A stretch of 64,000 nucleotides of DNA, from assembly GCA_015680685.1 (NCBI GenBank), contig MNCI01000273.1:459673-523672 (forward strand), given 5' to 3'. This stretch comes from Gnetum montanum. Lineage: Eukaryota; Streptophyta; Gnetopsida; Gnetales; Gnetaceae. A model generated the notes under the pieces. The model had not been told where the DNA came from and did no database searches. It was given only the letters and a program-made list of their open reading frames with translations. Shown in pieces: positions 23,741-36,035 of this stretch. How positions within the stretch are numbered: the first letter of the stretch is position 1; every line of letters starts with the position of its first letter. Both the position numbers and the translations under genes were made by a program.

Positions 23741-25899
23741 TTTGATTTCCTCCTTTCAACTCAATTATGGGGGAGATGGCCATCCATGTTAACCATATAT
23801 GTGGATCCTCAGTTTTTCTATTTTTTTTTTACACATTTTCATCTTTGTAATTATTTTTACATCTTTTTTATTTTAAATCTTCTTTTTATCTTTACACCAT
23901 GGTTAGTACATTTACATATTTTTTGAATATTTTACACTTTCTTATATATTTTACTTTGTTTTGTTTGAATGTGATTTTTAATTTTTGTTAATAAACATGC
24001 TTTGTGCCCATATTACAAAGTGGTGTTGTAGCTATTACTAATGGTGGTTTGTGCTTCAAGTTTTGTTTCCTAATGTTTGGTTTCTATTTTTGAATTTTTG
24101 TGTCGATGGCTAAGTCATGGTTTCTTTTCCATGGAATAGGCAATGAGTACACAGCATCCACCCATTCACAAAATTTATGCTTTTCCTTATTTTGGGAGTT
24201 TAAGGTCCCTTTCATTAAATAAACTTTTAATAAATTGGTAGCCTTGGTAGTTTACATAATTGGGAAGGATTCAAAGGTTTGTATAGGGTGTGAGATCAAG
24301 GGGACTCAATACTCTTTGTACTCTTCCACTTGCTTGGGTTCTTGAGTGTTTCCATAGACTTCTTACTATTCCATGTCATCCAATAATAGGAAGTTGAATA
24401 AAGTATTTGCATGATGTGGTTTCCATCCAAAAATAAAAAAAACAAAAAAAAACATTATGGGAATTCAAAGTACACCCCTTAGACAAATGAATTTTCTACA
24501 AGCACTAGTCATGGAACTAGAAAGACATGTTACCCATGCTTGAAGGTCCCCTGTAACTAAGGCCCTCTCTCACTTTTTACTTCTATTTTCTCCTCTTTAT
24601 GGAATGGTGGTTGTTCTATGGGTGTACTCTTGTGTTTTGAGGGGGTGGAACAATCTTAGAGTAGTGGTGCAAAGTCACTAAAAGAGGGTGGTTTTGGTCT
24701 AGACTAAGGATGAATCTTCTCAAGTCATTTAAACACAAAACCCACAAGGGACTTCTTATGACTACAATTTGGAATTCCATTTTACCTTCTTCATCATCCT
24801 TCTCTATTGACCATAATTCACCTTGCTGCCAGTGTCCATGTCCTTGATTTGGTGTCTTGATTTAACATACTTGAATTCTTAGGTAGAATCTTTTGGGTTT
24901 TTATCCTTAACTTCCATGAACCATTAATCACCTATGGGATGCACAGACTCCTTAGGTTGAGGTTATGAAGGGAAAATAAGGCATGTGCCTGCTATGGAAA
25001 GGATCCACTTGCATATCCATTTGTTGGGTTCATTAAGCATCTTATCCTTAGGTATTCCTGCAATCAAAATCTTCATACACCCATCTTCTATATCAAACCA
25101 TGTGCTCCTTTACATATTTTATTTAACAAACACATTCTCCATTAGATTTTCAATTTTTTAGCTTTCCCAGACCCCCTTCAATGATAGCCTTATATTCTTA
25201 GCTTTTTCTAGGATTCCATGGATTCCAAATTCATTGAAAAATTTTGTCTTTTTTAAGATATTAAAATTTCAAAATTTTCCTTATGGGCTTCGTATACAAG
25301 GCCCCATAGATAGAGCAGACCTATATACAATTCCCTATATATGAAGCCCCATCAATGTTGGGGGAAAATTCTATATATATGCATGACCTCACTTGGAAAT
25401 GTTTACATTTTCTTACAAATGCTAATGGAGTTTTTCAAATTTTCAAAGCCCATAACTTCATAATTGTTTATCCAAATCACTCCATTCTTTGGCCCTATAG
25501 CTATCAGTGGTAGGCTCTTCATTGTGGGGGCCATAAATGTGCCATTATTGATGAAAACATTTTTTCCATTTTTCTAACTCACACAAAGGTTTAACTAAGA
25601 GAACAACTATTAAACATCAAGTTACAAGAGTTAAACCTTTCCAACAAGCTCTGGTAACATTTACAATAAAAATTAATAAATAATTAATAAAATAATTAAA
25701 AAATAATTAATCTACCATGGTCCAACCTTATCCAAAGTGTAACTAACTAACAAGAGAAGGTATTCAAAAATTTAAAAGTTACACATTGTATCTACTAATA
25801 CATGGATGNNNNNNNNNNNNNNNNNNNNNNNNNNNNNNNNNNNNNNNNNNNNNNNNNNNNNNNNNNNNNNNNNNNNNNNNNNNNNNNNCATGGATGTGT
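23741..25899 (+). other. noncoding region between integrase and the extra frame, with assembly gap
   Basis: I find no coding signal. A purine tract at 23765-23776 (atgggggagatgg) resembles an internal polypurine tract. T-rich runs follow at 23815-23990. Segment 25258-25350 carries phrases like 'aggccccatagat' and 'aagccccatcaatg' that echo the CCCCATCGATG motifs of this element's LTR. Confidence 0.5.
25809..25888. other. 80-base run of N (assembly gap)
   Basis: The gap is flanked on both sides by the same eight bases, catggatg (25801-25808 and 25889-25896). This may mean that the contig ends overlap and the gap has no real length. Confidence 0.97.
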
Positions 25900-27884
25900 T
25901 ATGACCACAAATAAAATTGAAAGGAAAGCACACACAAGAAGTAGAACCATCTTAACCAAAGAAGAAACAACCTAGAATGGAAGGGACCAAGAATAGGCCC
26001 AAGAAGAACCACTTTCAACCCACACCATAGGTCCTCTTAGGAAAGAGATTGAGGTGGAATCTATTCAATAGATTCTATAACCAATAGTAGCAATAGAACA
26101 CTCCCACTAGGATGATGCACTAATGCAACAAGTAAATTTTGAGGTGACCTTAACAAAAGCTTTCTTGAACCAGATTAGATCAAGGGAGATCCAAAATATG
26201 GTGTTCTAGGAGTTAAACTTTGACCCTCTTTTGGAGTAAGCACCAAAAGAAGTATAGGACTAGCTAAAGACCTCTTCCATGTGGCCAATCATCACTTCCA
26301 TTGAGGAGTGGTACATGGTAGAGACATTTTTATTCTAGAACAATAGACAACCTAGATCAACAATAAAAATCAAGGACATCTTAATGTCTTGCTTGGTGTA
26401 AGCCATTGTTGAAGTGCTTGGGTTGCTAGAAAAAGATGAAAGTCTTGCTAAGATCCCAATGCAAGAAAATCCTAGCATCAAGAAAGAATGGGTGTGATAG
26501 TGCTATGGCATTGACCACAAGGAGTTTGGCATACTCACATCAGCAAAAAGGATCTGGTACAAAATTGTAGCTTTCCATCTCAATCCCATAGTGAGGGTAA
26601 GTAGAATCACTACCTTTTCTACCTAAGCATGCATCTCTTTGAGTGGGAGATTCCCTATTGACCTTTCATAGATGATCTATCTAGAGATGAAGGGGCAAGA
26701 ACATCATCTTAGAGGGGAAACTCAAAATAGCCAAGGAGCTAAATGAACACTTGGTTGCTGAAGTTGTTGAATTAAGAGCCCATATTGCTGACCCTACATT
26801 TCTCAACCTAGCATTGACAAGAGATGGAGCTATTGAATAGCTTAACACTAGATTTAAAGGGGTTGAGGATGCAATGGAGACAATAGTGTTCTACCAATCC
26901 TTGGTAGAGGCCACGTAGCACAAAATTTAGAAGGCCTTGGATTAGACCTACTGGGAGAATATACAATTAACCATAGAGAACCATTGCTTATGGAATGTTG
27001 ATGAGCACAAACAATAATTAACTAATTTCATCCATCAATAGTAGAAACAATTGGCTAGAGCAAACATGAAACTGAGGAGATTGGAAGTGGAAAATAGAAA
27101 CCTCCTCATGGAGGAGGTCTGTGCACTTCATCAAAAAACTATAATCAAGGTAGACTCCTAAAAATTAGAGGCTCTGAAATTTGAGAGAGTCAAAGATCAT
27201 TACAAAGAGTGGGTCAGTCTACAAAAAGATATAAATGAAAAACACATGTAGTTGGCAAAGGTAAAAGTGAATGAACCACTCTAGCAACACCAACAAGAAA
27301 TAGAAGTTTGATAGCCTATCATTGATGGGATAGATACCAACAATAAGGTAGAAATCCACATGAAAGAGTTGCAAATTGAGGAGATGATGGCATATATGGA
27401 GCTCACTAATCTCTAATATGCAAATCTAGCCATGTTGATACCATATGGTTATGGTCAGAACTGGAGAAATAGGTGGCCAACTTGTGCTAATTGTATGAGG
27501 ATGAGTTCAAGCATCACAAAGACACCAAGCAAAAGCTTGTGGTGGAAAATGCCAAACTCAAAGTTCTTAAGGGAAAATACACTAATCAAAGATCTATCAT
27601 TGAGAACCTAGCTAGGAGGATGACGACTACCAGGAGCTACAGAACATAGTAAGGACATTCAATATCGAACACAAATAGTTCACTGCCTAGTTTATCAATG
27701 TAAAGAAGATTTTCCTATAATGACCTATCCATGGGATATCCCCATTCCAGCCCACATTGGTGATGTCACATGGATTATGAATGATCCCCGAAGTAAGGAG
27801 GAGAAGATGAGGCAATTACTAGATGTCTTTCACCTTCCACCAAAGGTTGTAGCTATAGTCGCCTCAACCACTGCACATGCCTAA
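25900..27884 (+). pseudogene. extra coiled-coil frame between integrase and 3' LTR
   Basis: A long decayed plus-strand frame runs in the same sense as pol. Its first third has WYKIVAFHLNPIVRVSRITT (about 26550-26610), reminiscent of the 'putative plant transposon protein' domain found in extra frames of plant retroelements; that likeness is from memory. The middle (26690-27560) reads as Glu/Lys/Leu-rich helices such as AKELNEHLVAEVVELRAHIA and MKLRRLEVENRNLLMEEV, strongly suggesting a coiled coil. The end (27718-27884) stays open for 55 codons, with DVTWIMNDPRSKEEKMRQLL, and stops at TAA 27882. Internal stops are mainly TAG, at places where Gln would suit a coiled coil. A frameshift lies near 27620. 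Function is unknown. Confidence 0.65.
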
Positions 27885-28164
27885 AGCCAGCGAAGGTCCT
27901 TTAGAACATCATGAGCCTCCATTGCTTGGGAGTATCTAATATTCTCCATCATCTTCATGTCATTAGAGGATTTTTTATTCAATTTTTTGTAGTCATGTTA
28001 TGGTGTTCAATTTTGTGTCATGAACACCATAATTTTTGTAATTTGTTGATTTGTACACTCATGCACTTAGTTTTATTATATCAGCTATGTTATGTCAAGA
28101 GTCAATTAATAATCCCATACCTTTCCAATTTTGTAAAGAAACTTGAGGATGGGTTTTCATCCAA

Positions 28165-28175
28165 TCATGGGGGTA
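28165..28175 (+). promoter_or_regulatory. polypurine-tract-like site before the 3' LTR
   Basis: The bases atgggggta end directly at the 3' LTR start, 28176. This is where plus-strand DNA synthesis is primed in LTR elements. It is short but correctly placed. Confidence 0.5.
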
Positions 28176-29066
28176 TGATGAGCATTAAAGTATCGACAGG
28201 CCCCCATCGATGAGGCCCCATTTACGTGGTGTTGCCTCGTTGATGGGGCCATGTTGACATAGTGTTTGCTACATCTACAAAGCCCCATTGACATAGTCCT
28301 ATAATAAAAACTATAAATATGAGCTCATAGTCATGTTTATGGGCATTAAGTCATAGTAGTAGCAGAGCTCTTGTAGATTTTCCATTTGAAAATTAGAATA
28401 TTTCTCTAAGTGCCTGTAGTAGAAGTCAAAAGCTATACAAATCTTTATTCAAGCACTATTGTACTTGAACCATACCAGTGTGTATGGTAATAAAGACAAG
28501 CCTTTTGATCAATCCTTGCAACGCTTAGAATAGATTAATGATTTATTTATGCATTCATTATTTTCATTAAATATGCAATTAATTGTTTAAGAGAAATAGA
28601 TTAAATACATGAGTATGATCACTTTGAGCATAAACACATATTTGCTTGGTAATCCTAGTAGCATTATTGTTTGGTATGCCCAGTAGCATAGCACTTGGTA
28701 ACCCAACAGTTGATAAGTGGGTTTAGGATGTGTACAGAAAGTGGGACTAGATGCTTATGTTAGGACTAGTTAGAGGCTAGTTAAGTAGTTAAATTAGATT
28801 AGGTATTAAACCACTTCATCTCTTTACTTTAAATACCGAAACTATAAAATATAAAATGACAAAAATCATGTGCCTCAATTACACTTAAACCATACCCTTG
28901 AGCTCCACAAGTGTAGTTGGGAGAATAATGAATGTCCTTAATGTAAAGGATACTTCCTAGAGAACTAGTGCACTAGAAACTATAAAGTCCATGAAATTCG
29001 ATTGGATCGTGCATGAACACTTTGTGATTCATATGTTTTGGCATAGGGATACCTCACCGCTCATCA
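28176..29066 (+). repeat. 3' LTR of the 12.4-kb element
   Basis: Homologous to 16619-17532 throughout, with TGATGAG...CTCATCA ends and the TATA box at 28312-28319. Differences from the 5' LTR are frequent substitutions plus small deletions, which implies an old insertion. Confidence 0.88.
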
Positions 29067-29180
29067 ATAGGTCATCATTGTTATTTAAGGTAAGGAAGGT
29101 GACAACCAAGCTATGAGTTTCTGTTCAAGGAGAGATAATGGGGGTGATCTAAAATAAGCACTCTTAGAAATGGTGGGAAA
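29067..29180. repeat. repeat copy A, right part
   Basis: It matches 30711-30840, for example 'ataagcactctt' at 29153-29164 against 30798-30809. It continues copy A across the inserted element. Confidence 0.6.
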
Positions 29181-30072
29181 AACCCATTGGATCTTACGTA
29201 TGAAGGTCACATCATAACTTTCTACCATAATGAGTTGCACTTTCATGATGACTCCAAGCCTCATCCCGCAAGCACAACTCCAAGAGAACAACAAATAGAG
29301 ACAAAGAAACATGTTGTCACAATATAGTACATAGGGCTACATGAAAGAATTAGCAAACCAGGTCACTAAAGGTCATAATTGTTACACCCAAAAGGGATCT
29401 GCATCTTTTATTACAAAAGTTACAAAGTTTCTTGGTCCATTTATTGTGTAAAGAAAGAGAGAGAAAATGTTGCCTTGCTTGTTATAGACCATCGAAGTCA
29501 TCAACATCAATCATTATTCCCTACCTATCAACAATAACAAACAACACTATAAGCAACTATGTGAGTGTTAGAGGTAAGTAGGGCTATGTGATGGCTTTGA
29601 TGTTGCATAATAAGGGTTTGACATTGTTTTGAGTAGGCTAAAATACTGATGAGGAACTTTGTTCAATGTGTTTTCTCCTTGCCATTGTGGTCTAGATGGG
29701 TGCTAGCTACAAGTGGTTCCAGCATATAAATTGCTATGGATAGCTTACAAACTTAGAAAAACCCAAATTTTATGGTTCCCAAGGAATTTTCAACCTTCGC
29801 AATCCTAGGTACATGCATAATACAACCTTTTTTACCTAGAAAATGAGGAAATCACAACTTAAGAAGCATTTTTAGCCTTCATAAGCTAAGATGTGTGAAA
29901 CTATAGCCTATGAACTATCAATTTCACACTTTACATTAAAAATTCTATCTTAAATTCTAGTGGTAAAGGTCAAAATTCTAGGTGTTAGGAAAAATAAGGC
30001 ACTTGTATCTACCATTACTTTTACACCAAATTACAATGGTTTTGGTCATGGAATGCTACATAGATTTTCTTT
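29181..30072. other. no gene seen
   Basis: I found no coding signal or clear repeat here. A short purine-rich run (gaaagagagagaaaa) lies at about 29452. Confidence 0.4.
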
Positions 30073-30154
30073 ATGGTGTTTCATTGGCCCTTCTTTGTTG
30101 ATGTTTTGAGGATTAACCTAAGAGACATTAACAAAGAATGTGAAACATCACCAT
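30073..30154. repeat. 82-bp foldback, copy 1
   Basis: The ends are ATGGTGTTTCA and TGAAACATCACCAT, an imperfect inverted repeat. The segment between is homologous to the interior of the second copy at 52752-52830. Confidence 0.65.
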
Positions 30155-30179
30155 AGGTCTATCAATCATGTTTCCTCTT

Positions 30180-30840
30180 CACGCTTGATTCTGTAGTTGT
30201 TGAACCATGTTAAAGAGTGCTTGTGATGATGAGATGGGGTTATGATGGGATGATATAGGATAAAGGCTATATTTGGTTATAAGGAAATGATCACAAGGAT
30301 TAACAATGAATTCTACATATTGACATTATGGTTATAGTATGGTAGTGAAATGCTTACTGATCAATGTAGTCTTCAAGCTTCGTGCTTCGAAGTGCTAGTC
30401 ACTTGGTAATGTTTTTGAGGAACCAACACCTTGCTCCAAGGCTTCTTTGGTTGTTAGGTTCCTCCCTTTTCTTGTTTAGAGCCTTTGATTTCACTTATGA
30501 GCTTCATTGGCCTCTTGGATTCCTTGGCAATTTTCTTTCTAATTTTTCATTTTTCTTCTTTTTTTTATAAGTGAACTCTTCATTGAGTTTCATTGGCAAG
30601 GTTGAACTTAGTTTGGTTTTCTCATTGAATGTGATGTGTTACATCCAACAAACTTGATGATGGAGCATAATGAAGAAGATGTCACATGGCCGCAATGCAT
30701 GAATGTCAAACATATGTTATTATCATCTTTTGCATAAGCAATGTTGTAACTAGACTATAGGATTATGGCTTAAAAGGGAGACAAAGAAGTAACGTGGGAT
30801 AAGCACTCTTGGCATAGTAGAACAAACTCAAATATTTTCT
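30180..30840. repeat. repeat copy B
   Basis: This is the uninterrupted counterpart of copy A (16070-16618 plus 29067-29180). It contains a conserved pyrimidine tract (30530-30565) and 'gatgtgttacatcca' at 30632. A similar but more diverged layout is seen at 52831-53480. Confidence 0.7.
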
Positions 30841-30973
30841 ACTGTATTTTTAATGTAAAGCATATTTAATATTAAGGAAAATATATGCTAAATATTTTCT
30901 TAAATTTTGATCCACTTTCTAGATTTCAAACAACTACAAGTACCTCGACGCATCTCGAATCAAAGAACACTTT

Positions 30974-31350
30974 CATCTAGACAGTCATCAATTGGTTCAT
31001 CTGCTATAGCTATGGGAAAGACCTGTGTGTTCCAGTTACACTTAGCATTAGTAATTTTTGCAAGGAAGTTTTTCCTTTTTATTATGCAAAGTCACCATTG
31101 GAATTCTCTCTATCCTTAATTGAGAGCTCTTTACCTCATCTAATTCTATGTCAATCTATTTTGTAATAAGCCAGTCTGTGCGAACATTTGGTTGGGGTTT
31201 CCTCCTTTAATACTCGTTTATTTCTAAGGTATTTCCTGAGTGTCATTCACGATGCTCCCAGTTTTCCCTTTCCTTTAACCCTATGACTTATTCAATTTGT
31301 TGTAATTGATGTACCTTTAATTTCAATAAAAATTCTTTTTGGGGTCNCCC
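30974..31350 (+). mobile_element. short non-LTR-like insertion flanked by 13-bp direct repeats
   Basis: The 13-mer caaagaacacttt occurs at 30961-30973 and again at 31351-31363. The DNA outside it forms a repeat unit that is otherwise continuous. The 377-bp insert ends in 'tttcaataaaaattc', with an AATAAA-like signal, and has no clear poly-A tail. A long target duplication with an AATAAA end suggests a truncated LINE, a SINE or a processed transcript. An unknown base at 31347 lies just inside its right end. Confidence 0.5.
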
Positions 31351-31635
31351 CAAAGAACACTTTATTGGACTTTTCTATGAATCAAATGTTTTTTACGCAT
31401 ATCCTAAATATCCTGAAAAAAAATTATAGGAAGCACATATTTTTATTTTATTTTACTTGGGTCAATATGCGGCAAGCACCTAGACGCATCTTGTGCCAAA
31501 GAACACTTTATTGGACCCTTCTATGAATCAATTTTTTTTTACACATATTCTAAATATTCTAATAAAAATTTGTATCGGAAGCACATATTTTTCTTTTGTT
31601 TTGCTTGACTCGATTGTCCATATCGAGTAACTGAC
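31351..31635. repeat. 146-bp tandem repeat, two units plus an interrupted third
   Basis: Units 31351-31496 and 31497-31635 share 'caaagaacactttattgga' and 'gaagcacatattttt'. The junction phrase 'cctagacgcatc' recurs at 30944-30955, just before the insertion, so an older unit was split. Confidence 0.8.
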
Positions 31636-32747
31636 CAGTTCAGCCGTTGCAAGAAATCTTGATTAACATCCTATATGAGTTAAACTAGCTGCATATTATT
31701 GGTCTTTTCCACGATTGTTTTATCCTTCAATAGCTTTATCTATCATTGTTCACTAGAAGCAACTAGTCATAGCATTAATAATGATAATTTTACTTCTTGA
31801 GGACTCTTATTTCAATGTAATGGGGACTTGAGAGCTTCTATCTTCTATTTCAAATGTTGTATTTTGGAGAGTTAATAAAAGGAAGGATGCTTTAACTTTA
31901 AAGCTTTACCATTTTCTTCATGGCCTTTCACTAACTTTTGAGGTGAGCCAAAATAAAATAATATTCTTTAAAGAAAAGTAAAATTAATGAAGTATAACCT
32001 CATCATCACCATAATAATTACGATTTTTTTAAGAAGTATGAATTTATATGAAGCATACTTTACTTAGTTAGAGCATGGTGCTTGTGGTTTGAGAATCACA
32101 AGTTTGATACCCTTTGATCCCAAAGGGTATGTTGAGACATGTATCACTTGTGAGAATAATGACATCAAGTGAATAGTCCTCTAGAAGGTTAGTGACTTGG
32201 GGCTACAAATGAGTCTATAGTCATTAGCACCAGTAGTGAACTAAGTAAATGGAAAAATAATAAAAGACCTGCAAGCACCAATAATAATTTGAGTACTTAT
32301 GTCAACAATATTATGCTTACACTAAGTGTGGACGTATCAATTGCCACAAGAGTTATGTGACTATGTGCTATGGGATAGAGATTCCTTTGGGCACTGGTTG
32401 CAATGTGTATGTGTATGTTTCCAGGTGATGAAATGCTAGAGTGTGATTGGGTCCTAGTTTTGCATGCATGAAAATTTGGTATTTAATGTTTGAATATGAT
32501 TTGCTATTGAGATGGGCTATGTAATTGTGTAATTTGGACAGTCATGCTTATTTGGTATTGTAATGGACTCATGATATATGATTATAGTCTTTTAAACAAT
32601 GCTTCCTATGTTGTTATAACTATGTAATATGATGTAATATATATATATGCATGAGATGCATTGATCTTGTTGTAGGTTACTCAACTTATTCACATCTCTT
32701 CAATGTGATATTAAACTTTCCATCCATAGGAGATGTGTAAAGGCTTC
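31636..32747. other. no gene seen
   Basis: AT-rich with a TA run at 32638-32648. No motif I recognise. Confidence 0.4.
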
Positions 32748-33075
32748 TGATGAGTCGTGAATTGGCCACGTCAACGAGGCCTTGTTGACTAGGTCTCATC
32801 AATGTATCGTTTGATGGATTGACATGGCCCTATTGATGCAAGGCCTATTGTTGCTTATAAATATGTGCCAACCCACCATGTTTAGGGGATATCTTGTCAT
32901 AGTTGTATCAAAGCTCTTATAGTTTTTACATTCAAAAGTTACAATATTTTCCTGAGTGCCCACAACTAGAGTCATTGAATGTATGGATCTTTATTTGAGC
33001 ACTATTGGACCTGAGCATGACACTATGTGCAACAATAAAGACAAACACACTAGAAGTCTTCGAATCTAAGTGCCC
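32748..33075 (+). repeat. partial LTR of the 12.4-kb element family
   Basis: It starts with TGATGAG, has TATAAATA at 32856-32863 and follows the R-region wording of the 16619 and 28176 LTRs ('agctcttatagtttt', 'aataaagacaa'). Similarity stops near 33075, so it is a fragment or a diverged subfamily member. No matching gag or pol is next to it. Confidence 0.75.
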
Positions 33076-36026
33076 AAAGAGATGTCACTAATTGAAAGAG
33101 TGATGCCACAAACCCAAGGGCAACACAACCAGCTCAAACAAGGGAGAAAAACTCACAAAAGATCAGCAAAAATGGTAATCATGCCTCATGCACAAGAGGT
33201 TTTCAAACTAAGACAATAAACATTTGGCTTTGGGATGGCACAAACAACCTCAAAATGCATCCTCAACAATCCCAACAACAATTCATCATACCGTGTAGAA
33301 CACAAAGCCTTGCATTACAAACGATAGACATGATGAAGGTAACATGCATGCATAATTTAAAAGCATAACCAAGAAGACATGCATACAAAAATAGACAGAC
33401 ATACAATCGCAAGAAAAAATGTATGAAGTCTACTAGCAACAGTCTTAATCCACCCTGAACAAGGCTCACCAAAAGCACATGTCTGAAGGCCCTCCATCCT
33501 AAGTTACCTAGGAACTAACATGTCCCAATTTGTAATTCCCATACTCACTATATCTAGGGTGAGTGGGAGTGCAAGGATATCACATCCTACACAATTCAAT
33601 CAATGCCATCTTGATACATGTTATCTAGGTGGAAACCGAAGCGGAGACTAGGTTTGATTCATCCCAAATGAATCACTACAGACCAGAGATGAGAGATCCT
33701 TGAGCAAAAATAGTTTACGAGTTGTCAATAGAACTATCCCCTACCATATCAAATACAATCACAACCAATCCAACCACAAGTAAACAAGTGGAGAACAATA
33801 CCACAACACAATCATATACATCCTCAAGAAGAATAACATACATCAGTTTCTCACAACATAACATCAATGCCCTCATGAAGAGTGTAAAAGCATTACCATA
33901 AGGTAACTCTTCAAAGAATACATAAGGATATGATCCTAGATCACCTAGGTATCAATCCGAAGGGACCATTAATAGAACAACCTCAATGGAGTAACACAAT
34001 CAAAGAGCACATGAATATTGCAGCACGATTTCAAAAATGCTCTAATATCATCTGTAACAATGTTGTCCCATCATTGTCCAACACCCCAAGGAATTCACTA
34101 AGATCCAATGGATCTAGGGAAAAGACCTAGGGAATACACCTCAAGCAAGCAAGCAACCCAAGAGTGAGTGCTTGCAACAATACAACTTCTTAATATGTGT
34201 ATGGAAACACACCTCAAGGAGGATAACTAATTTCAAACAAGGACCATGCAAAAAAGCACACAAGCAACCCTGTAGACAACATCGATGGAAGAGGAAACAA
34301 TGCATCTACAAAGGGTGGTGCCTCACCCCCAAATCCCTCATGATCTAGTGCAAGGTGTGGCTTGGCATTACACTAGAACTATCCAATCCTAGCTACCTAC
34401 ATATCTATGACCACCATAAAATCAGGGCCATGTAGTTCTCCAAGTAAGGGTAGTATGAAGAGAATTGAGAGAGAGTTGCAATAGGAGGATATCCTACTAC
34501 TGACTTGGTATCGCCAAGCTGGGATGGATTTTCTAACACTTGAGAGTCACTTTAGTGCATCTCAAAGTGTTTCATGGCCCCCAAACCATAGTGAGAGCCC
34601 AGGAGAACGACCATCCTAGGACATCTTTCACATAAAGTAACAAATAAAAAGTGCACAAACTAAAAAAGAAAGAGGAGGTACATAAAACATTATTAGGAAA
34701 AAACATTAAAACAAGGTGAACACTACAAACAAGATTTCTCATTCATCTCAATATGCCAAAAAAAATGAAACGGATCAAATGTGTTACAATCCAACGGAAA
34801 GAGGGGGTTAGTATTCTGGAATTTGCACTAAATCAAGATCTCATCTGCATCCATTTGTAGAACCTTAAAGGAAAGAAAACCTTGAGAAATAGTCTCATGA
34901 CATGTATTCATCAAAGAAAATTAAGCATGTCATAGACCTAATAGTTTGACCAAGCATGGGAAATCAACCTGCAAAATGCCATTATCATATGACCATTGTT
35001 TGCAAAAAACCCATAATCTTTCTCAACAAAATGTTGTCCACTCATATATTTTTTGGGGTATTTGCTGTTACAAATTCAAATTTGAAAAATTAGGATTTTC
35101 TTGGTTCACATGACACCAAAGCCTTAGCTTTTAATTTTATGCTACATTTCTTAGTAGAGTCTCAATACCTATCCCATCATGGATATGTTGGAGGTTGTAA
35201 GCATTGTCATAGTTTCCAGGAGTCTCCCATAGCACCTACAGAAACAAAGCTAGGCTATCTTTACAACTCCTACGTCAACCATACTCTATGACTACACCAA
35301 GAATAACATTGATGGAACTTTTCTGCCTTGTACAAATCATTGCCACTTTCAAATATCCCTTCAACAATGCTACATATGTGAGTAGTGCACAAAAGATGAG
35401 ATTCGTGGCATCAAAAGCAGGATGAACAAATGGCAATAGTAGGTATTTACAAATGTCGAGCTCTAGGTAGGAAATATAAATGGTGGATGTGTGCATGGCC
35501 ACAAACCTAAAGACGTTAAAGGCAGGAGTGGCGCCAACACTAAGAGTTGCAACATCATTGACATTGCCAATGAAGGAGCATAATGAGACAAGCTACAAAC
35601 CCTCATGTCCATACCATGTGGCAAAAAATGAACCCTTGTTCTTGTAGCAAACTAGAGAAAATCATGTTCCATCTTTGGAATTAAAGTTTGGGTTGGAACA
35701 TAATATAAAAAAGTGTATATATTATTATGGTGGGCACAAAGTTATAATATAAAAAAAGGAAATACATGTGCACATGGAAAGGTTACAATTTAGAAAAGGA
35801 AAATCTATAAACCTTTTTTTAGGTTAAATTTCCCATGAAGGTTATATAGAAGCATAACTAAATCTCATAAATGTTTGCATCTAACATGACACTTGTCAAA
35901 CTATAACAAAAATTTATCATAACTTCCTATGGAAGTTACAACTTTTTATAGAGGTTATGATATAATTCCCTAGATATTTGTTTCTTACGTTAATATTTTA
36001 TGATGGTTGTAACTACCCAAAACCAC
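33076..36026. other. no gene seen; unassigned repeated-looking DNA
   Basis: Short open frames here show no domain. A stretch at 34594-34620 faintly resembles part of a reverse-strand 5S rRNA gene (CCCAGGAG...CCATCCTAG). Segment 35690-36020 is AT-rich, with repeated 'aggttata' and 'gaagttac' phrases, and could be U3 DNA of an LTR. Confidence 0.35.
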
Positions 36027-36035
36027 TATAAAAAG
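36027..36035 (+). promoter_or_regulatory. isolated TATA-like box
   Basis: TATAAAAAG is followed by 'ccttaaagggtagag'. The position after an AT-rich block suggests an LTR promoter, but no paired LTR was identified. Confidence 0.3.

Larger units (their letters stand above)
16619..29066 (+). mobile_element. 12.4-kb Athila-like Ty3/gypsy element with both LTRs and an extra frame
   Basis: Direct repeats of 914 bp (16619-17532) and 891 bp (28176-29066) both start TGATGAG and end TCATCA. The flanking 5-mers are ATAGA (16614-16618) and ATAGG (29067-29071), a target duplication with one mismatch. Inside, on the plus strand, lie gag, protease, RT, RNase H and integrase in Ty3/gypsy order, all decayed. 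They are similar to the minus-strand element at 1-6808. Some 4.4 kb follows integrase before the 3' LTR, holding a long decayed coiled-coil frame in the same sense. Large size and an extra sense frame in this position are known for Athila-type elements. Repeat copy A is interrupted exactly at the insertion. Confidence 0.9.

Noticed and set aside
23765-23776. Polypurine tract marking the end of a shorter element
   Set aside because: No LTR follows it. The true 3' LTR is at 28176, with its own tract.
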